Positions 13,021-25,148 of a stretch of DNA of 64,000 nucleotides are shown here, in pieces. Positions within the stretch are counted from its first letter, which is position 1. Each line of letters opens with the position of its first letter. A program made the position numbers and the translations under genes. Location of the stretch: NCBI RefSeq assembly GCF_954871325.1, contig NC_088775.1, positions 57,451,561 through 57,515,560 of the forward strand. Reading direction: 5' to 3'. The DNA is from Gordionus sp. m RMFG-2023 (Eukaryota; Nematomorpha; Gordioida; Chordodea; Parachordodidae). Below the pieces are notes generated by a model. The model searched no databases, was not told where the DNA came from, and was given only the letters and a program-made list of their open reading frames with translations.

Positions 13021-13131
13021 TTAAAAACAATTGGTATAACATCTAAATATGTATTAATACAAAATAATTTCTAAATACAATAAATTTAAATATTAAATTA
13101 AATTTCTGGTGGAATTAATAGCACTATAAAG

Positions 13132-13557
13132 CAGACTTTCATGGGCCGGGCCGGCCCGCATGACCATCCGGCCCTATTATATTTTCTAGCGGGTTTGATT
13201 AGGGCCTGGATTTTTAAAAAAAAAATTTAATGGGCTTGGGCTGGGCTTGGAATTAAAACTATTATATTTAAATTTAGATTATTTAAAACAGTTGCTAATT
13301 TAATGAAATATTGCCTTTTTTTCTTCTAATAATAATAAATTTCAGTGTTGTATACAAATGATTGCCTAAATATATTTAAATATTGTTAATTTTCATATTA
13401 AATATAAAAATATTAAATTTTTGTATATGGTTTGTGAAACTAATTATGGGCTTGGGAATTTTTTTTTAACATTACATATGGGCCGGGCCGAGCTTGGGGC
13501 AAAAAATTTTTTTTAATGCGGGCTTGGTCAAAAAAATAAGGCCCATGAAGGTCTCTG
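13132..13557. mobile_element. hAT-type MITE with GGGCC subterminal repeats
   Basis: The ends are CAGACTTTCATGGGCC and, inverted, CAGAGACCTTCATGGGCC. They are flanked by a perfect 8-bp duplication CTATAAAG at 13124-13131 and 13558-13565. GGGCCGGGCCGGCCC and GGGCTTGGGCTGGGC runs lie just inside the ends. It is 426 bp and non-coding. Confidence 0.88.
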
Positions 13558-13565
13558 CTATAAAG

Positions 13566-13959
13566 AAATAAAAATTAAATTTAAATGCTTAGCTCTAGAA
13601 ATAAAACCATTTCCAAATTTTCATTAGTTCTTAAAATGGGGATCCGATAGAAATTAAATAGGGAAGACATTTTATTCGTATTATTGTCTTAAAATAAATA
13701 GCGGAAGTAAATATTTTATTCATTTTTTTTTACACCAGATGCTTTAGGTTTATAATACAATTGAAAATATAAATTACAAATTGAAATATAAATTACAAAT
13801 TGAAAAAATTATAATAACAAAGTAAATAGTTAGTAAACGATTATGAATTAGAAAAAAACAATCATAACAACAAAAAGACAATATTGAGCATAAATAGTAA
13901 AATAATGTAAAATACAAAATAAATAAAAGCAAAACCAGCACAATTATTCAAAATCTTTT
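13566..13959. other. AT-rich spacer
   Basis: Nothing is recognised apart from a short repeated motif (ATATAAATTACAAATTGAAA) near 13769-13805. Confidence 0.5.
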
Positions 13960-16620
13960 TTCTCTAATCATCAAGAGAGATTGAATTGATAAAATAAGCA
14001 TAATTAGCGATAAGAATAGCTATTGCGATTACTGCTGTAATTAACAGCCTTCGAAGGGATCTCCAGAATTTTTCCTGATTAGGCGGCCAAAGTCTTTAGA
14101 TGAGGTGATCTTAAAATTTTGAGCTCTCTTCGTCCTTGTTAAATTTGAAAGGGGATTTCGTGTCCAAACAAAAAAATCCCATATTATAAACTTTCCTTGT
14201 AACCATAGAATTGTGGTAACTCCATCAGGACCCCTACCATCGGGAAAGAGACAAGAAGGCTCCAATGAGGTAGGAAAACCAGCTGATAAGTGCAAGAGAT
14301 ATGATTTGATTGCACCTCGAGTGCCGGGTTTGCCGACTGGGATTACGATTTCAATGTAAAGGATGAAGCGCCATATTGTCATCATTAGTATGACATTTGC
14401 TGCATTTATATGGTAATGAAAAAGGAATGTTGAACCTGTTACATAGAGCATAAATGAGCTCGTGATTGTCCAATTCAAGTTTAAGATTCATAGATGAAAT
14501 AACAGATAAAAATTCATATACCATCCTTGATAAGTTCAATGAATGTGGTCCTAGCCAAAGGTGAAAGACTCGAAATAAAGTAAGCAACGGAGTTTTTCAC
14601 AAGTGGCAAATACCAATTTTTCTGTTTTACAGAGATTGGAAATATTGTTGTGGTTGTGACGGATTTTGCCCACTCCGTTCCAGTAGTATTCAAAAAGGAA
14701 TCGTGGACTGACCGATGTTGGCCAATTAATCTATGTGCCTAAAGATGGCTAGGAACGCACATATTGAGATCGACAGAGGGGATCTTATACCAAGTCCGCC
14801 ATGTTTGGAAGGAAGTGTGGCTTGATGCCAAGCAATTGTAAACTTGATATTTAAGCAGTCACTAAGAATTACTCTTATTCAGGTTTCGAATCTTACTAGA
14901 TGCACTCTCTCTAGAAATAATGGGCTCGATGGTAGGGCGTAAAGGATATTAGGGATGTTGAAGAAATTCCTAATTTAAAAAAAGGACTTGTGAGCCGAGA
15001 TACAGGGAAGAATGCGTGTTAAATTTTCAAATATATAGTCCATATCGCTAAAAAAAAAGAATTTACTGACTCTTCACCAATGGGAGAGCCAATATGCGAA
15101 AAATTTTTCAAGGGGACAAGTCAAAAACGTTTAATGGAATTGTATTAATTTCACAATATTCGGTTTTGAGTTGGTTGATTACAAGTACGAGACTATCAGT
15201 GGAAGCCTTAACAATATTAACAGCCTTTTCCACATCCGCAGAATCGCCGAAGATGACCCATCATCAATGTACCATAAATGTAGGGGTAGCGAGCATTAAT
15301 TTTTTATTTTAGTGATAATCATGGATACCCAGACAAAATAATATGAGTTAAATACCTTCAGTAGAGGTTAAGATATAATGGTCAAATACCAAATGGGATG
15401 GTTTTTTATACGAGGGATATAGTTTGTAAAAGCTGGGAAATGTTTTATGAATTGTGAAATGATTACTTTTCTGTGAATGCTATTGTAAGCATTTCTAAAG
15501 TGGATTAACAAGGTGTTGAGCGATTGTAGCATTCTGAACATAAATACGAGTTATATGTGAAGCCGCTTCACATCCTGAGCTCGTTCCAACACCTAATTAA
15601 AGAGGAAGAAGTATGTTAGAAATTTGCGCAGAAATCCTGCTAGCTATTAGCTTGGAGCATAATCTCCTATATACAGCACCAACGGCAATAGGCCTGATAT
15701 CACCACTCTTTTTTCTCGGAGGCAAGTTTGGCTCCAGAGGGCTCTTACAAAATCTGGGACGTCACCATTGATGACCTTGTTGCATAATTGAGTTATTTTA
15801 TCCAGTTGAGGATGGGAGTAGTTAAATCTTGAAGAAGGTTTGATGCTTTCAAATCCAGGATTCGCGTCTTTCTGAAAAGATCTTACTGATTTAAATAAAG
15901 TGAAAATTGGAAAAGGATTCTTGGTTTCACAAATCATTATAGCATCCGGTGTTTGGGGATACTTATCTAGTAGTCTTTGGTATGACATCACATCCACTGG
16001 TGCAAGTATGTCAAAGAAGCTGCACAGTCTAAGAGCACTATTTATGTACAGATTGTTTATTTTGTTATTGATTAGCTTCACCTTAAATTTTAAATCGTCT
16101 TGTTCTTTGTTGCAGGTATGAGTTATGATATCATGGGGTTCATAATTGATATTTAAAAACGTAGTGAAAGAATTAACATTCACAGCAAGAATTTGGAAAG
16201 ATTTGTGGTCGAATAAAAAAAAGGCTGACCATGCATCCTTAGAGAAGTTTTTTAACAGTCTATCAATGCATTGAGCATAATTGATGGAAACAACTTATCT
16301 GGCACCTCTTGGAATTCTGGAAATCAAACGAGGTTTGGGCAGTCCAAGGAATTAGTGAAATGAATATCAAGGATATTAGATTCGAGAATGCTTGATGTTG
16401 CAATATTATCATGATTTGATGTAGAGGAACAGATGACTGTCTCATAGGATTCAAGAGGGAACTGTGGGGGATTTTATAGGAGAGGAATATGGGGACAGAG
16501 CCAGAAAGGGGGCATCTTTGTCGATTCACACTATGGGCCCTTAAACGGCCATTCCCAAGTATTAAACAAGAGTTCTGCATTGAGAACATAAACTTCTATC
16601 CAACATAATATGCAAGTCTA
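13960..16620 (-). mobile_element. LINE-like element: RT plus restriction-like endonuclease
   Basis: The minus strand encodes a decayed protein of a reverse-transcriptase family common in invertebrates. From 16183 downward come LLDKYPQTPDA, a LCNKVINGDVPDFVRALW segment, and, in a shifted frame, RPIAVGAVYRRL (family RPIAVG..LRRL). Then follow FNSIHR near 15500 and, further on, an LLFCLGIH-like region. The last part, 14041-14478, matches the family C-terminus: SLEPSCLFPDGRGPDG, then W, then GKFIIWDFF. That is the PDG...WD signature of a restriction-like nuclease. Roughly half a dozen breaks are evident. I infer target-primed retrotransposition by analogy with RLE-bearing LINEs; no poly-A tail or target duplication is identified. 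Confidence 0.72.
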
Positions 16621-16724
16621 CCAATGGGTATTATAACTGATGATCATCCAATAATATTTTTATTATATCATCAGAAAATAAAAGCTGTTCACCAAATTCT
16701 TTGAATGCAAGCATATGTTGTTAC

Positions 16725-17215
16725 ATAAGAATATATATTTCTTTCATTAATACTGATTACACACACAAGAATGACCTATAAAATAATTGAATAATTCCCA
16801 TATTTTTCTACTAAAGAATAATGATATAATATTTACTTATGTATTAAGTTAGTTTCATTAAAATTATTAATATTGTAATGTAGTTGTATAAATGTTAAGT
16901 TATTTCTTTCAATAATATCTAAAATAATTTACATATTTTGCTGGTATATTTACTTATATAAATATCTATATATTAATATCGTAATTTAGTTGTATAAATG
17001 TTATTTCTTTCAATAACATTGATTATAAAAGAATGTCTAAATAAGTGAATAATTTTCATATTTTAAATGAATAATTTTAAATAATGTATATTTGTAATGT
17101 AGTTGTATAAATGTTATTTCTTTCAATAATATTGATTACATAAGAATGACATCTAAAATAAGTGAATAATTTCCATATTTTGAATGAATAATTTTAAATA
17201 ATGTAACTTAAATCA
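16725..17215. repeat. Four-copy ~115-bp tandem repeat
   Basis: Units share GTAGTTGTATAAATGTTATT, then TTTCTTTCAATAATATTGATTA, AAGAATGACATCTAAAATAA and GTGAATAATTTCCATATTTT. Copies begin near 16725 (partial), 16869, 16974 and 17090. The first two are the most diverged. It is not coding. Confidence 0.75.
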
Positions 17216-17943
17216 TCAAATATATTTTATTATTACAATTTATTTTTATAAAAAAAATAAAGAAAATATATAAAACAGAAAAAATTTAGTAAATATATTA
17301 CAAGAAATAATAAATGTTATAGAATTAATACTAATAATAAAAAATATTGGAAGATTATTTTAAATAATTTATTTGCTAAAGGCGGATTGGCTTGTTGTCG
17401 GCCATTAAATGAATGAAATAATACGTATAATAATTATGAAAGCAAAAGTTTATTTAATTTAAAGAATAACGCATTCAAACTCAAAGGACTTTTTAAATGG
17501 ATCATTTATAAATAAAAAAAAAGATAAGAATTCTTTAAAATTCTAATATAGTAGCAGATTTTAAATAAAATCATATTAACCTCTTTTAAAAAATTTTCCA
17601 CGGGTTTTATAGCCTCCCAATATGCTCCTGGGAGAAGGGCATAAAATAAAAAGGAGCCCCCTTGAAAATAAATTTGAGTACGCCTTAGAGGTGAGCGGGA
17701 GCCATGAAATTATGTGTGTCAATATGGGGCACGACGTGAGTGTGACTATATTTAAAATAATAGGCGTGATAGCCCTTCCCAAAAATTTTGCCAGGCATGT
17801 TTGGGGGTGAACATAAATTTCTAGTGAATTACGGAAATTTTAATTTGTAAAATTGTTTTTTATGAATATAAATCTGCAATTTAATTTAATTCTTTTTGAA
17901 AAAGGAATAATTTTTAAAAACAAAAAAAAAAATTTCCCCGTCT
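17216..17943. other. AT-rich spacer with a small GC-richer patch
   Basis: The patch at 17585-17815 is less AT-rich and is open on both strands, but neither translation resembles a known protein. Its two edges are weakly complementary (AAAATTTTCCACGGG and GGGAAAATTTT-like), so a decayed MITE is possible. Nothing else is seen. Confidence 0.4.
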
Positions 17944-17953
17944 TATAAAATTC

Positions 17954-20900
17954 GGTCCGTGAAGTTGGCCGAACAATTGGAAGCACTAACGATGAATTAT
18001 ATATCATTTTTTATGCTTCATTAGTGCTTGTTAGTGCTTCAATCCGTTTAGTAGCCGAATTTAAGGAAAAAAAGTTATAAGCAAAAATAAAAATTTGTGC
18101 CAACTTCACGCTTAAAAGTCGATTGGAAGCACTAACGATGAAATATATATCATTCTTTAGTGCTTCGTAAGTAGAGGTTAGTGCTTCAATCCGGATAGTA
18201 GCCGAATTTAAGGGAAAAAAGTTATTCGCGAAAAAAATAAAAATAAACAAATATTGGCGACTTGCCAAAACAAAAACTATAATAGTACAAAACATCCGGT
18301 TTTCGCCATTATTTAGTGCTTAATTAGTAATTCCGTAATTTTTATGGTTAACCGCCTTATAAAAAAAGATATTAGGTATATAAAAATTATGACGTCACGA
18401 TTTAAGCGTGAAGTTGGCCGAACTTTTGGAAGCACTAACGATGAAATGTATATCATTCTTTAGTGCTTCGTTTGTAGAGGTTAGTGCTTCAATCCGGATA
18501 GTAGCCGAATTTAAGGAAAAAAAGTTATTCGCGAAAAAAACAAAAATAAACAAATATTGGCGAATTGCCAAAACAAAAACTATAATAGTACAAAACATCC
18601 GGTTTTCGCCATTATTTAGTGCTTAATTAGTGTATTTAAATTCCGTAATTTATTTTTTTTAACCGTCATATGAAAAAATTGTAACACGCTAAAGAAATTT
18701 TTAGAGGTCAAATTTCGGCTGGAAAATTATGAAAGCACTAACGATGAAACTTATATCATTCTTTAGTGCTTCGTTAGTAGAGGTTAGTGCTTCTATCAGT
18801 TCCGTAGCCGAATTTAAGAATAAAAAGTTATTCACGAAAAAAACAAAAATAAACAAATAATGGCGACGTGCCAAAACAAAAACTATAGGAGTACTAAACA
18901 TCCGGTTTTCGCCATTATTTAGTGCTTAATTAGTATATTTAAATTCCGTAATTTATTTTGTTAACCGTCATATGAAAAAATTGTAACACGCTAAACAAAT
19001 TTTTAGAGGTCAAATTTCGGCTGGAAAATTATGAAAGCACTAACGATGAAACTTATACATTTAGATCTCATTATTATCAATATAATTATGCAGAAATTCT
19101 GATAGTTACCTTGATTCATTATAGCATATCAATAATTCAAATTTTCTGACACCTCTTTAGAATCTTAAGAAATCAAATTGATTATGTTTCTATAGATAGA
19201 TATGAATAATTGTATTCAAACTCTTCTCTAGAAATTATCAAAACAACTAAAGAAGTTATTAATAAAAATGCAAGTCCAACTCCACTTAGTGGTCGAAAAT
19301 ATAATCCTCAAGCGTTATATCTTTTTATTGGAAAACTGTTACTCGATAATATAAATAGATTGTAGAATAAGAGAGTTATATTTTTATTCGAATATTATAA
19401 CTAAAATATTGATGGAAGAATAAAGAAGGAAAAAATTATAAAAAATGTATGAAATAATTTTCAACGAATAAAGCAGCAATTAGCGAAAATAAGCTTATAA
19501 TCAATAAAACATTCTATATAACAAATATAAACAAATACGAATATAATAGGAATATAGTTTAAAAAATCTTTATGGCATAGCTATAAATAATATTTAATTT
19601 TTTAATACATATAATGCAATATAATTTTATTTGAATTGTATAGGATAATTTTCAATTCACAATTTCTGTTGTCAATGCCTTTATTTAGGGGTTGTAAAAT
19701 CATTTGATTTGATAAGCTCCTCCCAAGATAAAAACATTCTTCAATCCTAAAAACATATATATTATTTATTTGATATTTTAAGTGAATTGAAAATTATCAT
19801 ATACAATTCAAATAAAATTATATTGCATTATATGTATTAAAAAATTAAATATTATTTATAACTATGCCATAAAGGTTTTTTCTTTAGCGTTTTACAATTT
19901 TTTCATATAACGGTTAACAAAATTAAACGGATATTAAATACACTAATTAAGCACTAAATAATGGCGAAAACCGGATGTTTAGTACTCCTATAGTTTTTGT
20001 TTTGGCACGTCGCCATTATTTGTTTATTTTTGTTTTTTTCGTGAATAACGTTTTATTCTTAAATTCGGCTACGGAACTGATTGAAGCACTAACCTCTACT
20101 AACGAAGCACTAAAGAATGATATATGTTTCATCGTTAGTGCTTTCATAATTTTCTAGCCGAAATTTGACCTCTAAAAATTTCTTTTGCGTGTTACAATAT
20201 TTTCATATGACGGTTAACAAAATAAATTACAGAATTTAAAAATACTAATTAAACACTAAATAATGGCGAAAACCGGATGTTTAGTACTATTATAGTTTTT
20301 GTTTTGGCACGTCGCCATTATTTCTTTTTTTCGCAAATAACTTTTGATTTTTAAATTCGGCTACAAAACTGATTAAAGCACTAACCTCTACTAACGAAGC
20401 ACTAAAGAATGATATAAGTTTCATCGTTAGTGCTTTCATAATTTTCCAGCCGAAATTTGACCTCTAAATATTTCTTTAGCGTGTTACAATTTTTTCATAT
20501 GACGGTTAACAAAATAAATTACGGAATTTAAATTCACTAATTAAGCACTAAATAATGGCGAAAACCGGATGTTTAGTACTCCTATAGTTTTTGTTTTGGC
20601 ACGTCGCCATTATTTGTTTATTTTTGTTTTTTTCGTGAATAACTTTTTATTCTTAAATTCGGCTACGGAACTGATTGAAGCACTAACCTCTACTAACGAA
20701 GCACTAAAGAATGATATAAGTTTCATCGTTAGTGCTTCCAAAAGTTCGGCCAACTTCACGCTTAAATCGTGACGTCATAATTTTTATTTACCTTATAACT
20801 TTTTTTATAAGGCGGTTAAGTAAATTAATAATGGAATTTAAATACATTAATTAAGCACTAAATAATGGCGAAAACCGGATGTTAAGTACTACTCTAGTTT

Positions 20901-22265
20901 TAGTTTTGGCACGTCGCCAATATTTGTTTATTTTTGTTTTTTTTCGTGAATAACTTTTTATTCATAAATTCGGCTACAAAATTGATTGAAGCACTAACCT
21001 CTACTAACGAAGCACTAAAGAATGATATAAGTTTCATCGTTAGTGCTTCCAATCGACTTTTAAGCGTGAAGTTGGCACAAATTTTTATTTTTGCCTATAA
21101 CTTTTTTTTCCTTAAATTCGGCTACTATACGGATTGAAGCACTAACAAGCACTAACGAAGCACTAAAAAATGACATATGTTTCATCGTTAGTGCTTTCAT
21201 AATTTTCTAGCCGAAATTTGACCTCTAAAAATTTCTTTTGCGTGTTACAATATTTTCATATGACGGTTAACAAAATAAATTACAGAATTTAATAATACTA
21301 ATTAAGCACTAAATAATGGCGAAAACCGGATGTTTAGTACTATTATAGTTTTTGTTTTGGCACGTCGCCATTATTTCTTTTTTTCGCAAATAACTTTTTA
21401 TTCTTAAATTCGGCTACAAAACTGATTGAAGCACTAACCTCTACTAACGAAGCACTAAAGAATGATATAAGTTTCATCGTTAGTGCTTTCATAATTTTCC
21501 AGCCGAAATTTGACCTCTAAAAATTTCTTTAGCGTGTTACAATTTTTTCATATGACGGTTAAAAAAATAAATTACGGAATTTAAATACACTAATTAAACA
21601 CTAAATAATGGCGAAAACCGGATGTTTTGTACTATTATAGTTTTTGTTTTGGCAATTCGCCAATATTTGTTTATTTTTGTTTTTTCGCGAATAACTTTTT
21701 TTCCTTAAATTCGGCTACTATCCGGATTGAAGCACTAACCTCTACAAACGAAGCACTAAAGAATGATATACATTTCATCGTTAGTGCTTCCAAAAGTTCG
21801 GCCAACTTTACGCTTAAATCGTGACGTCATCATTTTTATATACCTAATATCTTTTTTTTTATAAGGCGGTTAACCATAAAAATTACGGAATTAAAATTTA
21901 CTAATTAAGCACTAAATAATGGCGAAAACCGGATGTTTTGTACTATTATAGTTTTTGTTTTGGCAAGTCGCCAATATTTGTTTATTTTTATTTTTTTCGC
22001 GAATAACTTTTTTCCCTTAAATTCGGCTACTATCCGGATTGAAGCACTAACCTCTACTTACGAAGCACTAAAGAATGATATATATTTCATCGTTAGTGCT
22101 TCCAATCGACTTTTAAGCGTGAAGTTGGCACAAATTTTTATTTTTGCTTATAACTTTTTTTCCTTAAATTCGGCTACTAAACGGATTGAAGCACTAACGA
22201 AGCACTAAAAAATGATATATAATTCATCGTTAGTGCTTCCAATTGTTCGGCCAACTTCACGGACC
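17954..22265. mobile_element. Foldback transposon with tandem-repeat arms, 10-bp TSD
   Basis: The ends GGTCCGTGAAGTTGGCCGAA (left) and its inverse at the right are exact over the first 20 bases, and the arms stay almost identical for some 300 bp inward. They are flanked by a perfect 10-bp duplication TATAAAATTC at 17944-17953 and 22266-22275. Each arm is an array of ~300-bp units marked by GGCGAAAACCGGATGTT. Three are in the left arm and seven in the right (starting near 19971, 20273, 20565, 20875, 21326, 21618, 21929). Within units, GAAGCACTAAC and GTTAGTGCTTC form smaller hairpins. A non-repeated centre lies at about 19060-19880. A 9-11 bp duplication and a GG start fit Mutator-like elements, but no transposase homology proves it. 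Confidence 0.85.
19060..19882. other. Core of the foldback element with its own inverted repeat
   Basis: About 100 bp at 19558-19662 reappears inverted at 19785-19882, around a 120-bp loop. The arms share ATTTAATTTTTTAATACATA and TTATTTGAATTGTATA. The segment 19060-19555 has no partner on the right. In one forward frame it reads as roughly 145 codons with only about five stops, including NASPTPLSGRKYNPQALYLF and IGKLLLDNINRL. That is far fewer stops than expected in such AT-rich DNA. It could be the last trace of a transposase; I do not recognise it. Confidence 0.45.
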
Positions 22266-22275
22266 TATAAAATTC

Positions 22276-24037
22276 AATTCAATGAAAAATAATTTAGTTT
22301 CTCCGCTTCGTTTAGCAATGGAAATTTGGTAATAAATTTAATTGAAACTGTTTTATTTTCTTTTTTTGCACTCAAATTATAATCAGTCAAAACTAAAAGG
22401 AAAATTAAATATCTTAATAGTTAATTATTTATTTTCTCATATTTACCTACAAATCTAAAGATAATTGATTCGATTGCCATATACATGCTATTTAAAATGT
22501 AATGATTATAACTGCATTCAAAGATGATGAAAGGATACCATGTTCATGCAAATGATAATTGCTTATCTGAAATAGATTCAAATAGGTGTTAAAAAGATAA
22601 GAATATTTTAAGCAATCTGTAGCAAACAGCAAGCTAAGACTATCCATTTAAGATATAATAACGATAGATGCATGCCATATTCATGATACTAAATAGCATA
22701 ATGCATTAAATTTTTAATAATTGCTCACTGAAATAGCTTTAAGTATAAATGGTGTAAAAAACAGGCAATATTTTAAGCAAACTGCAGCAAACAGCAAGTT
22801 AAGCTATTCATTAAATAGGAGTAGCCAGAAATTTCCTAATGTGGTGGAAGGCTTTAATTCTAGCCCCCCCCCATCTTTGCCCGTGTTTTCTTAGCCTATA
22901 TATAGCTCGAAATTATTTTATAGGATAGGAGGTTAATTTTAATAAAAACAACTTATTATCATTATTTAAAATGTACGAAATTAGTTACTAAGAAATGGTA
23001 TAAAAAATAAGCTACCTATTAACTTGTATAAAATATAACAAAATCCCTATATATTAGTACTGTAAAGTTCAAAAATTATGGTTTTTTTGAAGAAAAGGAA
23101 CGCCATTCGTTACCTTTTTTTAAGAAAAGAAATGCCATTCGTTACCTTCTTCTAGGGGTAACAAGTAACGGTAACGCAAAACATTCCACGTTGCTTTAAA
23201 AATTTTCTTAAAAAATATGTAAAAAACGTATTATAAAATATGTTTATTTATTTTTTAAATTTTATAAATAATTTAAGCCGAGTTTTTAAGTCAGATCAAC
23301 CACCAAATTCTTTCATTTTTATTTTAAACTATAAGACAAGATTGTTAATTTTATTAATATTGAATCAATCAAGATATGTTAATTTATATTCCTATTTTTA
23401 ATATTATAATTTATTTTATAGAGAATATTATGTCAATTGTACATATTTCTTCAGATGAATATGACTTACCTGCCCTGGCATTAATATGAAACATTTTTTA
23501 CACTAATAAAAAAAATTAAGGATACAAAGTCTATACTTTGAAATTGTGTCCTAACTCAAATATTTCTTCAATTATTGAATAAACATGGAGTCTCAAAACT
23601 GTGCAGCCATCTTTAAGGAAAAAATGGAAAGTTATCTGATTAGACCGATTAAAAAAGGATGGAATACTGATCTTTCTAAATAGGTGGGTCTTGATCTTGG
23701 GGGACAGTAATGAATTTAACTCTTTATAACATATAAATTCATAATGGGTATTAATCAAAATATCTTTTAAAAATATGGAGGGGTCTTTGAATAATCATGG
23801 GATTGGTTTACGTATTTATAAATTTTAAAAGTATGATCTAGGTATATAATTATAGCTTTAAAATATATTTTTGTAATACTAATTATCTTTCCAAATAGGC
23901 GGGTTGGGATCTTAGGAAGTTAGAAATGAATTTAACTTTTTATAACATATAAACTTAAAATGGGCAACAATTAAAAGTTAATTTAAGTATCTTATAATAA
24001 TAATCATTCGCAATTCCTATAATCATCATGGTAAGGT
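22276..24037. other. Repeat-rich spacer
   Basis: Two ~140-bp related copies lie in tandem at 22520-22655 and 22665-22810 (sharing TATTTTAAGCAA and GCAGCAAACAGCAAG). GCCATTCGTTACCTT occurs twice at 23100-23145, followed by GTAACAAGTAACGGTAACG, which looks like a hAT-type terminus. A pair of ~250-bp diverged copies lies at 23650-23780 and 23890-24010 (sharing GAATTTAACT and TATAACATATAAA). No complete gene is seen. Confidence 0.5.
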
Positions 24038-24045
24038 ATTTTTAG

Positions 24046-24247
24046 CAGAAACCTGTAAAGGTACCACATTTTAAAAAAAATTCCGGCCCGGCCTTTTTAA
24101 AATATATTATATTTTGAATTTTTATAGTTAATAATGACGATTTAAAATATTTGGTTTTAAAATATTCAGCCAGGCCCGGGCATTTTTTTTGTTTTTAAGC
24201 CTGGCCCATGTATATCAAAAAAAATTAAAATACAGCCTGCAGGTCTG
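24046..24247. mobile_element. hAT-type MITE with GGCCCGGCC repeats
   Basis: The ends CAGAAACCTGTAAAGG and, inverted, CAGACCTGCAGGC are flanked by a perfect 8-bp duplication ATTTTTAG at 24038-24045 and 24248-24255. CCGGCCCGGCC and CCAGGCCCGGGC lie inside. It is 202 bp and non-coding, and related in style to the element at 13132-13557. Confidence 0.85.
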
Positions 24248-24809
24248 ATTTTTAGGAAAAATTAGATCAAAATATCCTCTTTTAAAAAAATAACTTTTGC
24301 TCAAAAATTTTTTACAGATATTTTCAAAACTCTTGTTTTTATTCATCTAACAGGGCAAGCGAATACTTGTATCTAAGATACAGATCCTTTTTTATCTAAG
24401 ATACAGATCCTTTTTTATCTAAGATACAGATCCTTTTGTATCTTGAACTCAGTGTCTTATTGACATTTTTAATAAGATACTAGTATCTGTATCTAAAGAT
24501 ACTAGTATCTGTATCTAAGATCCTTTATTTTGAAAAGAATCTTGTATCCTTTTCATTTTCTTTAAAAAGATACAGATTCTTTTTAATATTCATGTTTAAA
24601 ACATTTACATATCACACAATATAACTTTATTTTCTTCGTGAAATCTTGTATTATTTTCTTTATTTTTTCCCGCTATATTTTAAATATATTGATAACCAAA
24701 ATTAGTTGGAAATTTCACAAGTCACAAAGATAGATAGATTAAAAATAACAACACCAAAACTAGATAAGAGAAGGATATATTTTATATGTAATCTTTTTTA
24801 ATTTGTAGA

Positions 24810-25004
24810 ATGTTTAACAATCATAGTATAGATGAAATTATGGAGATAGGTTCTCCTGAATCAAATCCGAATCTTAAAATTCTAGATGGAAAATTTTATA
24901 AAGTAATTCATGTGAAAAAGAACAAGGTACAAGCTGAATGTCAAAATTGCACAAGTAAAAAAGTTATTAAAGGTTCAAAAAAAATCCTTTACAAACTATG
25001 TTAA
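24810..25004 (+). pseudogene. BED zinc-finger exon of the outer hAT
   Basis: The exon encodes IMEIGSPESNPNLKILDGKF and then VQAECQNCTSKKVIKGS. It is nearly the same as the inner copy at 26875-27087 (VQAECQTCTNKKVIR). The C-x2-C of the BED finger is visible. The His half is frameshifted out in this copy. Confidence 0.75.
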
Positions 25005-25148
25005 ACATATTAAAGTATATTATACAATTTTATTTAATAATTATTAACATAATAATACCTATACTTAAGTTCCTCTTAGATAATATTAAAATATTTTATA
25101 GAAGATGGTTGATTATCAAATTAAAATCATTTTGGATATATGTTTTTT

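Noticed and set aside
16725-17215. CRISPR-like or regulatory array
   Set aside because: An ordinary AT-rich tandem repeat without spacers; CRISPR arrays are not expected in animal DNA.
18011-22208. A family of 60-94-residue open frames, nearly identical, in many repeat units (beginning MFCTIIVFVLA or MFSTPIVFVLA)
   Set aside because: They recur because the DNA unit recurs. The units drift equally in and out of the frame, several are truncated, and the same segment is open on both strands.
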